In this document: piece by piece, positions 42,105-48,525 of the stretch
Layout: the number at the start of each line of letters is the position of its first letter
Numbering within the stretch: the first letter of the stretch is position 1
Source of the DNA: Nocardiopsis ganjiahuensis DSM 45031
GTDB lineage: Bacteria; Actinomycetota; Actinomycetes; Streptosporangiales; Streptosporangiaceae
DNA: 64,000 nt
Assembly: GCF_000341085.1 (NCBI RefSeq)
Contig: NZ_ANBA01000011.1
Span: 1-64,000 of the forward strand
Reading direction: 5' to 3'
Program-made: the position numbers and the translations under genes
Notes under the pieces: generated by a model
What the model was told of the DNA's origin: nothing
What the model saw: the letters and a program-made list of their open reading frames with translations, nothing else
Databases searched by the model: none

Positions 42105-43319
42105 ATGCCCCCATTTCAGAGGTCAATAGAATATACAGAGATCGACATTAAGGGTAAAAAAATAAGACTAAAAGACAAGAAGGGAAACATCTACACAATT
42201 CCAAATGAGGGAGAAATCCACAATGAAGAAAAGGTAATTGACAGGATGCGCTACTACCACAGGAGAGGAGAGATGGAGTTTACTCTATTTGACGGATTCA
42301 GATTCAACAACCTACTCCCGATAAGCGAAGAAGCGGCGACGATACCTGCCGCGCCTGTAGTTTATCTGGATCAATGCCACTGGAGCACCTTGGCAAAATA
42401 CCAATACATGCCAGAAAAAGTTCCAAAAAAGGATCATGAAAATATCAAAGAGATCACTGAACTGGCAAGTGCAGGAAAGGTTGTTCTTCCCCTTTCTGCT
42501 GGGCATCTAGTGGAGACAACTGCCCTCTACGAGGCACCTAGATTAAACCTGGCAAAGACGATGCTGAAGCTCTCTCGTGGATGGCAAATGGTCCACCCTC
42601 TCTCGATACGTGTGGTCGAGCTTGTTTCGGTATTCAAAGAGAGATACAAGGGCCTACCCCGCGATCACATCACCCCTTTCACATTGAAACCAGGAAGAAT
42701 ATATCACGACTTTGGACACACACAAGAGGACGAATATGAAGAGCAGCCACTCCCCGATGAGGTGAAGTACCTCAACAGATGCCTCATTCACACTTCATCC
42801 CTCTGTTCAACGCTGCTGGATCCGGAAAAGATAGAGCCTACGGATACAGAATGGGGAAGAAGATTCGAGAACATAGCCAAAGAGATGAAAGAAATGAAAC
42901 TGAGCCCCAAGACAAGGAAGGAGCACAGTACGATGTTCGCCCTGACCGACTTGACCGACTCAATTCCCATAGCCGCAGCCTTGGCCGGAATATCAAGGAG
43001 CCAACTAGAAGACTGGTTTCAGCACAAGCACAGAGAAGACATGGCAAAAATGCCTTCGATTGGCCTTTTTGCAGACATACTAGAGACCAGGCTCAAAAAT
43101 CCTCAGGAGAAGTGGCCCACAAATGATCTGATCGATGTTACATATCTGGGCCCTGCCTCAGCCTATGCTGACGTCACAGTCGCCGAAAGGAAGGCCACCA
43201 ACTACATCAGCAAATCCTGGGGAGAAAGAGACGGCAATGCCCCCGTATTTAAGAGCATACCGGAGGCCATGGAAGAAATAAGAAAGAAGGTCCAAGAGAA
43301 CACAGCACGGAAGCCCTGA
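42105..43319 (+). CDS. PIN-like putative nuclease, AT-rich element cargo
   Basis: A 404-residue protein of no named family. The region from residue 84 to about 368 has PIN-like landmarks: VVYLDQCHWSTLAKY (Asp89 after a hydrophobic strand), VLPLSAGHLVETT (Glu137), and NDLIDVTYLGPASAYADVTVAERK (Asp341/Asp344 and Asp356), the D-E-D-D order of Mg-dependent PIN RNases. The first 80 residues form a separate beta-rich domain (YTEIDIKGKKIRLKDKKGNIYTI). The gene is far more AT-rich than anything around it, uses AGA/ATA codons and has a TTA leucine codon at residue 147. ATG at 42105 follows AGAAAGG. It lies at the cargo end of the element, so a defence or toxin role is inferred. No antitoxin-sized neighbour on the same strand. 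Confidence 0.7.
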   Translation: MPPFQRSIEYTEIDIKGKKIRLKDKKGNIYTIPNEGEIHNEEKVIDRMRYYHRRGEMEFTLFDGFRFNNLLPISEEAATIPAAPVVYLDQCHWSTLAKYQYMPEKVPKKDHENIKEITELASAGKVVLPLSAGHLVETTALYEAPRLNLAKTMLKLSRGWQMVHPLSIRVVELVSVFKERYKGLPRDHITPFTLKPGRIYHDFGHTQEDEYEEQPLPDEVKYLNRCLIHTSSLCSTLLDPEKIEPTDTEWGRRFENIAKEMKEMKLSPKTRKEHSTMFALTDLTDSIPIAAALAGISRSQLEDWFQHKHREDMAKMPSIGLFADILETRLKNPQEKWPTNDLIDVTYLGPASAYADVTVAERKATNYISKSWGERDGNAPVFKSIPEAMEEIRKKVQENTARKP

Positions 43320-43425
43320 TTAATGCACCCCGGGAGAGCCAATCATCCAACCTTCCCATGATCAAAGTGCTTTGGGGATTCGCGGCGAATTCCACGAACC
43401 CCCAAATCTCTTGCATCTCTCCGAG

Positions 43426-43650
43426 TTATCTTCCTGATCTACTGTCGTCAGTTTCTTCCCAAGTGCGGTTCATCGCGCCCTTGAGGGTTTCCACGTGGTC
43501 GACCACGGGCTCGATACCGAAGGAGCGCAGGAGCAGCATTGCGGCGTGCTCCGGCTTCGGGTCGTCTTGAGCGAGCGGTTCGAGCCCTTCGCTTTCCAGG
43601 AGTTCCCGCACCTGGCGCACAAGCTTGTTGCGGTCGTAGCTCTGATACAT
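43426..43650 (-). CDS. Small protein of unknown function, downstream of purC
   Basis: A 74-residue soluble, charged protein (MYQSYDRNKLVRQVRELLESEG ... AMLLLRSFGIEPVVDHVETLKGAM) predicted mostly helical. GGGAGG lies seven bases before its ATG at 43650, and it begins two bases after the purC stop, so the two are co-transcribed and probably coupled. I do not recognise a family. Being the last gene of a GntR-purC-small gene unit within the element, it may work with either of them. Confidence 0.7.
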   Translation of the reverse strand: MYQSYDRNKLVRQVRELLESEGLEPLAQDDPKPEHAAMLLLRSFGIEPVVDHVETLKGAMNRTWEETDDSRSGR

Positions 43651-43652
43651 GC

Positions 43653-44489
43653 TTACGCCTCCCAGCGCTTGCCGGTGATCCGCTCGTAGACCTCGATGTA
43701 GCGGGCTCGGGTCGCTTCCACGATCTCATCCGGGATCTCGGGGCCGGGCGGGGTGCGGTCCCAGTCGGTGACCGTGCTGGACCAGTCCCGGACGAACTGC
43801 TTGTCGAACGCGTGCTGGGGCCTGCCCGGCTGCCAGTCGTTCGCCGGCCAGAACCGCGACGAGTCCGAGGTCAGCACCTCATCTGCGAGCACGAGCGTAC
43901 CGTCCGCCGCACGGCCGAACTCCAGCTTGGTGTCAGCGATGATGATGCCGCGCTCAGCCGCGATCTCAGCGCCGCGCTTGTACACGTCCAGGGTCACCGT
44001 GCGCAGGCGGTCAGCGGTCTCCTGGCCGATCTCCTCGACCACGTCGGCGAAGGTGATGAACTCGTCGTGGCCCTCGGTCGCCTTGGTGGTGGGGGTGAAG
44101 ATCGGTTCGGGGAGCTTGGATGCCTCCACCAGGTCCTCGGGGAGCTTGATCCCCGACACGGTGCCCTGCTTCTCGTACTCCTTGAGCCCCAGGCCCGCGA
44201 GGTAGCCGCGGGCGATCCACTCCACGGGGAGCATGGTGAGCTTCTGGCAGCGCACGGCCCGTCCGGCCCACTCTTCGGGCACGTCGGTGGCGGAGATGAT
44301 GTGGTTGGGCACCACGTCGGCGAGCTGCTCGAACCACCATAGCGAGAGCTGGGTGAGGATCTTGCCCTTGTCGGGGACAGGGGTGGGAAGAACAACGTCG
44401 TAGACGCTCACGCGGTCCGAGGCCACCAGGATGAGGTCATCACCGTCGGCGTAGACGTCGCGCACCTTGCCTGAGTGCAGCAGTTCCAT
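43653..44489 (-). CDS. purC: SAICAR synthetase carried inside the integrative element
   Basis: A 278-residue phosphoribosylaminoimidazole-succinocarboxamide synthase, which joins aspartate to CAIR with ATP in purine synthesis. All main blocks are present: LLHSGKVRDVYADGDDLILVASDRVSVYDVV, LPVEWIARGYLAGLGLKEYEKQGTVSGIKLP, PEPIFTPTTKATEGHDEFITF, IIADTKLEFG and LADEVLTSDSSRFWPANDWQPG. The substrate loop has GLG where GSG is usual. Length is normal, frame intact, so it is likely active. It lies seven bases after a GntR gene. A core biosynthetic gene inside an AICE is unusual; it is probably additional to a chromosomal copy. Confidence 0.93.
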   Translation of the reverse strand: MELLHSGKVRDVYADGDDLILVASDRVSVYDVVLPTPVPDKGKILTQLSLWWFEQLADVVPNHIISATDVPEEWAGRAVRCQKLTMLPVEWIARGYLAGLGLKEYEKQGTVSGIKLPEDLVEASKLPEPIFTPTTKATEGHDEFITFADVVEEIGQETADRLRTVTLDVYKRGAEIAAERGIIIADTKLEFGRAADGTLVLADEVLTSDSSRFWPANDWQPGRPQHAFDKQFVRDWSSTVTDWDRTPPGPEIPDEIVEATRARYIEVYERITGKRWEA

Positions 44490-44496
44490 GTCGCTC

Positions 44497-45237
44497 CTAC
44501 CTGGAGATCTCGTAGTTATAGGTGGCCCAGCGACGGGCCACGGAGACGGACTGGCCGAACTCGATCACGTCGCCGTCGGCGTTCAACACCCAGTTCTGCT
44601 TGCGCAGTACCGGGGAGCCGAGCGGGATGCCCAGAGCCGCGGAGTCCTCTTCTGAGGCGATGTCGGCGCGGAGCTGGTCCTTGCCGGCGGCGGGGGTGAG
44701 GCCCGCCTTCTCCTCGACGTACTTCGGGGTGCCCTGGGGCAACCGCTTCGCTTCCAGCAGCAGCGGGGCGGTGTCGGCCAACTCCCCGTGGAACCAGGAC
44801 GTGCTGGCCGAAGAGGGCACGTCGTCCCGGAGGGTGACCCGCTGGCGCCGGATGACGTTCGTACCTTCGGGAACACCGAGAGCGTCTGCGACTTCCTCGG
44901 GGGCCGGCACCAGTTCGGCGGAGCGGATCTCGGCACGTTCGTTCGCCGCGTAGATCCGGCCTTCCAGACTGCGAATCACACGGTCCTTGGCACTGGCCGC
45001 CGCCTGTTCGCGGGTGACGATGCTGCCCTTGCCGGGTTCACTGCGCACCAGGCCCTCAGCCTTGAGCACCCCGACGACCTTGGTCGCGGTCGCCAGCGAG
45101 ATCTTCCACTTCGCAGCGATAGCGCGAACGGAATCGATCTTCTGCCCGTCCTGGAGGACTCCGGACTCGATCTCGGCCTTGATGTGCTTGACGACCTGCA
45201 TGTAGGGCGGGTCAGTGCGTTGGACCTGAGGGGACAC
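44497..45237 (-). CDS. GntR/HutC-family regulator (KorSA-like)
   Basis: A 246-residue regulator: N-terminal GntR winged helix (YMQVVKHIKAEIESGVLQDGQKIDSVRAIAAKWKISLATATKVVGVLKAEGLVRSEPGKGSIV) and a C-terminal UTRA ligand domain of the HutC type (about 95-240, ENNVIRRQ-like NVIRRQRVTLRDDVPSSASTSWF ... EFGQSVSVARRWATYNYEI). Start is the GTG at 45237, six bases after AAGGAG. In pSAM2-type elements a GntR protein, KorSA, represses excision and transfer; position and orientation fit that role. The TGTACTAGAAC repeats upstream are its likely operators. First gene of the purC operon. Confidence 0.9.
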   Translation of the reverse strand: MSPQVQRTDPPYMQVVKHIKAEIESGVLQDGQKIDSVRAIAAKWKISLATATKVVGVLKAEGLVRSEPGKGSIVTREQAAASAKDRVIRSLEGRIYAANERAEIRSAELVPAPEEVADALGVPEGTNVIRRQRVTLRDDVPSSASTSWFHGELADTAPLLLEAKRLPQGTPKYVEEKAGLTPAAGKDQLRADIASEEDSAALGIPLGSPVLRKQNWVLNADGDVIEFGQSVSVARRWATYNYEISR

Positions 45238-45267
45238 GTGTGACTCCTTCGTGGTGAACGTGATCAG

Positions 45268-45360
45268 TGTACTAGAACGCATATATGTCCATGCGGGTGA
45301 CCTGGGGCTCCATGGCCTGCAACACCTGAGGGCCAAGGAATATGCCAACTGTACTAGAAC
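45268..45360. promoter_or_regulatory. Repeated TGTACTAGAAC operators
   Basis: The 11-mer TGTACTAGAAC occurs exactly at 45268-45278 and 45350-45360, 82 bp apart, and its TAGAAC core recurs inverted at 45384-45389. The distal copy overlaps the -35 position of a rightward promoter whose -10 is TATAAC. Likely sites for the GntR protein, giving autorepression and repression of transfer genes. Confidence 0.6.
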
Positions 45361-45718
45361 AGATACAGGTCGCGTGCTATAACAGTTCTACGGCCACAGG
45401 CCGCAGCCCGGAAGAGGACTCCGGTGACCAGGGCAGAGCCCTGTCCGCCGCGTGGAATCCCGGAGCACACGAGCTTTAACAAGCCCTTGAGGCACATAGC
45501 GAGCAAGCCCTGACGCCACCCCGAGCAGACAAGGGGCGGCGACGGGAAGACGTAGCCACGGCACCCAGACCTCGTGCTCTGCCTTCACCAGGACAGAACG
45601 GAATGGCCGCGCCGCACCCCAGGGGTGCCTGTCCTCTCTCAACTCCCGGCACAACACGGGAGCGCGAGACGGGGGCGGGGACCACCCGGGTCCACCACCA
45701 CATCCCCCAGACAACAAC

Positions 45719-45750
45719 GAGCCCCGCCGGGATGCCGCCCAGCGGGGCTC
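45719..45750. terminator. Hairpin in the leader of the transfer operon
   Basis: GAGCCCCGC (45719-45727) and GCGGGGCTC (45742-45750) form a 9-bp stem 32 bases before the ATG at 45783. Could be an attenuator-like or insulating hairpin. Confidence 0.5.
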
Positions 45751-45782
45751 TCACGCACCTGTTCACCTGCGAGGAGAAGCAC

Positions 45783-46046
45783 ATGCGCACCACCATGATG
45801 CCGTCCCCGACGGCCCTCGAAACCCCCATCACCGCCCCCAAGGGCCTCTTCGAGGTCACCCCGGCCACCCTGGCCGCGCTCGACATCACCGACGGCGCCG
45901 ACCTGTTCGCCGCCGACCTCGACGACGAGACGTGCGAGGAGCGCGCCGCCCGTGTGTCGGCCGCGGCCGACATCCTCGACGACCGCCTGAGCGAGATCGC
46001 CGCACAGGCCGTGACCCCCGAGGTCATCCGGGGGTGGTCCGTGTGA
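45783..46046 (+). CDS. Small AICE protein, unknown
   Basis: An 87-residue acidic protein (MRTTMMPSPTALETPITAPKGLFEVTPATLAALDITDGADLFAADLDDETCEERAARVSAAADILDDRL...). GAGGAGAAG precedes the ATG at 45783. It is the first gene of a run in which each stop overlaps the next start; the next gene begins at 46043 (GTGA). No family recognised; comparable small acidic proteins open the transfer operon of related elements. Confidence 0.7.
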   Translation: MRTTMMPSPTALETPITAPKGLFEVTPATLAALDITDGADLFAADLDDETCEERAARVSAAADILDDRLSEIAAQAVTPEVIRGWSV

Positions 46047-46228
46047 GCCCCGAACACCTGCCCGTGATGATCGCGACCGCCGTGGTGGTCCTGCTGCTCG
46101 TGATCGGGGCACTGCGGGTGGCCGCCGCTTACCGCCGCACACGCCGGACCCTGCGCCGCTGGGGCCGCACCCGCCTGACCCTCACCCAGCACCCCCGCCG
46201 CACTCGGAAGGGAGCCCGACGTGGCTGA
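46043..46228 (+). CDS. Small membrane protein of the transfer operon
   Basis: A 61-residue protein with one N-terminal span (LPVMIATAVVVLLLVIGALRVAAA) and a strongly basic tail (RRTRRTLRRWGRTR...RRTRKGARRG). The GTG at 46043 overlaps the preceding stop. Small membrane proteins of this layout are Spd-like candidates (spread functions), but the assignment is by position only. Confidence 0.7.
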   Translation: MSPEHLPVMIATAVVVLLLVIGALRVAAAYRRTRRTLRRWGRTRLTLTQHPRRTRKGARRG

Positions 46229-46358
46229 GCTGATCTCGCTGTTCGCGTTCCTGGTCACCGCCGCCCTGTTCATCCACCTGGTCGGGTTCCCACTGATCGA
46301 GCGGCGCTCGGACCTGGAGACCCTGACCCGCCTGTCCAAGCTCAAGGAGGACAAGTGA
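46221..46358 (+). CDS. Very small membrane protein of the transfer operon
   Basis: A 45-residue protein starting at GTG 46221: one span (LISLFAFLVTAALFIHLVGFPLI) and a charged C-terminus (ERRSDLETLTRLSKLKEDK). It overlaps its upstream neighbour by eight bases and the next start by four (GTGA), so it is translated within the overlapping gene chain. Possibly another spread-type protein; no family recognised. Confidence 0.65.
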   Translation: MAELISLFAFLVTAALFIHLVGFPLIERRSDLETLTRLSKLKEDK

Positions 46359-47548
46359 GCTTCCCCAAGAAGCAGGGCCAGGGGCGGCCCGAACAGGCCA
46401 CCCCGGTGACCGCCGAAGAGATCCAGCGGACGGTTCAGGCCGCCAAGGCGCTGGAGTCGATCCCGGGCCAAGAGCTGTTGGAGGACCCGGCGCTCAACCC
46501 CGCCACCCGGGCCAAGTACGACCAGTTGACCGCTGAGCGGCTGGAAGCGGCGTTGCAGGCTGATCACCGCCGCAAGCTGGCCGAGGCCGCTGAGCGGGCC
46601 CGGGTCGCCGAGGAGGCCGCGCAGGTGGCCGAGATCATCGACCGTGCCCGCCGGGCCACCTCCCCGGCCCGAACCATCCTGGACATGAGCCGCCATCAGC
46701 GCACGTTCGGGCGGGTGTCGCTGGCTGCGTCCCTGCTGCTGAGCGTGGGGTCCGCGATCGGTCTCGGTGCCTTGGTCGAAACCCAGGGCGGACCGGTACC
46801 GGTCGGGTGGGTCGCTGAGGTCGGTCTGACCGGGCTGTCCACCGCTGTGATCATCTGGCGTGGCCTGCTGGCCCGCGCCGGAACCAAGATCGACGACCGC
46901 ACCGGGCGGCTGTTCCTGGCCCTGATGGTCGTGCCGCTGCTGATCTCGATCGTGGGGTCCTACTTCGGGACCGGGCCGGTCGGGGTCGCGTGCTCGGTCG
47001 GCTCCGCCCTCTTCGCCGGGCTCACCTACCTGATCAACACGTCCGCTTCCGCAGCGATCTCGCAGTCGATCGCCAAGATCGACCAGCACCAGACCACCGA
47101 CGTGCGGCCGTCTGAGCGCCCTGCTCACACCGAGCCCGCCCGTGCGAGCGCTCCGCTCGCACGACCTGCCGGTGATGGTCTGGAAGAGGTCGGGGAAGCC
47201 ATCGCGGAAGGGGCGTCGGACTGGCTGCGCTCGCACGGAAACCCGTCTGAGCGCTCGCACGGAACCGACCGCTCGCACGGCGAGACCGACCTCCCGGACG
47301 TCTCAGAGGAACCCCAGGTCAACCCGTCTGAGCGCCCCCGCTCACACGAGGATGACGAAGCCTCTGAGCGGTTGCTGACTGCGCAGGAGCGGCGCCGTTT
47401 GGAGGGCGAGAAGAACCGCATGGCGGTCGCCCGGATCCTGCGGGAGCGCCCCGACGCTCTCACAGCCGAGATCGCTCGGGAGACCGGTCTCGGGGTGTCC
47501 ACGGTCCGCCGCATCCGCCGCGAGATCGAGGAGGGCGGGACCTCATGA
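46355..47548 (+). CDS. Membrane protein with C-terminal helix-turn-helix (SpdB-like candidate)
   Basis: A 397-residue protein in three parts: an N-terminal Ala/Glu/Arg-rich coiled region (about 15-100), a membrane region with about four spans (VSLAASLLLSVGSAIGLGAL, VGLTGLSTAVIIWRGLLA, LFLALMVVPLLISIVGSYF, SVGSALFAGLTYLIN; about 118-230), and a cytoplasmic tail with SERSHG/SERPRSH repeats ending in a helix-turn-helix ERPDALTAEIARETGLGVSTVRRIRREI. A DNA-binding tail on a membrane anchor suits DNA handling at the septal or hyphal membrane during transfer or spread. No exact family recognised. Confidence 0.75.
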   Translation: MSFPKKQGQGRPEQATPVTAEEIQRTVQAAKALESIPGQELLEDPALNPATRAKYDQLTAERLEAALQADHRRKLAEAAERARVAEEAAQVAEIIDRARRATSPARTILDMSRHQRTFGRVSLAASLLLSVGSAIGLGALVETQGGPVPVGWVAEVGLTGLSTAVIIWRGLLARAGTKIDDRTGRLFLALMVVPLLISIVGSYFGTGPVGVACSVGSALFAGLTYLINTSASAAISQSIAKIDQHQTTDVRPSERPAHTEPARASAPLARPAGDGLEEVGEAIAEGASDWLRSHGNPSERSHGTDRSHGETDLPDVSEEPQVNPSERPRSHEDDEASERLLTAQERRRLEGEKNRMAVARILRERPDALTAEIARETGLGVSTVRRIRREIEEGGTS

Positions 47549-47835
47549 AGCCGATCAAACACCGGCCCAAGGTCCGCCGCTGGAAGGAGGAGACCAGCCA
47601 GGGGGAAGCCTGGTGCTACTCCGTCTACTGCCAGTGCGGGCAGGAATTCGACGAGCACTACGCCAAGCAGCTCGCGGACAACGACCGGCTGCGTCACCTG
47701 AGCGAGGTCGCTCCGCCGCCTGCAGAGCGGTGCCGCGACCCCAAGCGCCACCGCTGCCAGCCGCACGACCGGTGTCCGGTCTGCGCCGACCAGTTGCCCC
47801 TTCCCGGCTTCGAGGGTCTGGAGGCGACCGTATGA
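47545..47835 (+). CDS. Small Cys-rich (zinc-finger-like) AICE protein
   Basis: A 96-residue protein whose ATG overlaps the previous stop (ATGA). It has a Cys pattern CYSVYCQCG in the first half, and CRDPKRHRCQPHDRCPVCADQ in the second, suggesting one or two zinc sites. No family recognised. Overlaps the next start by four bases. Confidence 0.65.
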   Translation: MKPIKHRPKVRRWKEETSQGEAWCYSVYCQCGQEFDEHYAKQLADNDRLRHLSEVAPPPAERCRDPKRHRCQPHDRCPVCADQLPLPGFEGLEATV

Positions 47836-48104
47836 GCCGCCCTGACCGGCGCACCCGTCTGCGGGCCGCCGCCACCTTCGCTGACCACCTGCTCTGCCAC
47901 CTCGATTCCCTGATCAGCGCGCGCTTGGACATCCGCCCGATCCGCTCCCAGCTCGCCGACTTCGCCGCGTGGCTGGGCACCACTTGGCGCACCCACCTGC
48001 ACGCCGCGCACGTGCGCCGCTACGGCCCCGGCCGCGGGGTCATCGCCGTGGTCATCAACCGCCCCCACACCACCGAAGACAAGGAGAGCCCCTGTGAGCG
48101 CTGA
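47832..48104 (+). CDS. Small basic AICE protein, unknown
   Basis: A 90-residue protein (MSRPDRRTRLRAAATFADHLLCHLDSLISARLDIRPIRSQLADFAAWLGTTWRTHLHAAHVRRYG...) rich in Arg, His and Leu, with no membrane span. ATG at 47832 overlaps the previous stop, and its 3' end overlaps the next GTG by 11 bases. Function unknown. Confidence 0.6.
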   Translation: MSRPDRRTRLRAAATFADHLLCHLDSLISARLDIRPIRSQLADFAAWLGTTWRTHLHAAHVRRYGPGRGVIAVVINRPHTTEDKESPCER

Positions 48105-48462
48105 AGCCAAGTACGCGCGCGATCTGTTCAACGAGCTGGCCGACCGCGAGTTCCACACCGGTACCGACATCCGCGAGTACACCGACGGCCTGCGCCGCCT
48201 CTCCCGAGCTCTGGCCATGGAGCTGGAGTACTCCGCCCAGGAGCTGGAAGCGGTCCTCAAGGACCTGCCCCCGGCGGACGGGGAGTCGCACATGGCGGTG
48301 CGCCGCAAGGCCCGCACCATCGCCAAGCACCTGCGCCGCGCCGCTGAGGCCCAGCGCACCGTCGGGATCGAGGGCGCCCGCACCTGGGGATCGCTGACCA
48401 AGCACTTCGAGCACCTGATCAAGCCCAAGAAGAAGCGCAAGGTCATCGACCTGGACGCCTGA
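48094..48462 (+). CDS. Helical AICE protein, unknown
   Basis: A 122-residue, highly charged helical protein (AKYARDLFNELADREFHTGTDIREYTDGLRRLSRALAMELEYSAQELEAVLKDL...) ending in a Lys-rich segment KPKKKRKVID. It closes the overlapping gene chain; a strong hairpin follows (48476-48499). No family recognised. The basic tail suggests DNA or membrane contact. Confidence 0.65.
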   Translation: MSAEAKYARDLFNELADREFHTGTDIREYTDGLRRLSRALAMELEYSAQELEAVLKDLPPADGESHMAVRRKARTIAKHLRRAAEAQRTVGIEGARTWGSLTKHFEHLIKPKKKRKVIDLDA

Positions 48463-48475
48463 CCACCCACCACCC

Positions 48476-48499
48476 GGGGGCCGCCCGCGGGCGGCCCCC
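48476..48499. terminator. Hairpin before traB
   Basis: GGGGGCCGCCC (48476-48486) and GGGCGGCCCCC (48489-48499), 11-bp arms, 27 bases before the traB start. Confidence 0.65.
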
Positions 48500-48525
48500 A
48501 CCCCCACACGAGAAGGAGAAGCAGC

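Larger units (their letters stand above)
45238..45782. promoter_or_regulatory. Control region between GntR operon and transfer genes
   Basis: A 545-bp gap without supportable genes. It holds two copies of TGTACTAGAAC (45268-45278 and 45350-45360), a related inverted GTTCTA at 45384, a TATAAC -10-like box at 45378-45383, and a hairpin at 45719-45750. Divergent promoters for the GntR operon (left) and the transfer genes (right) must be here. Confidence 0.6.

Noticed and set aside
45476-47278. 600-codon reverse frame across the control region and transfer genes
   Set aside because: Opposes a chain of coupled small genes; composition and lack of motifs mark it as shadow.
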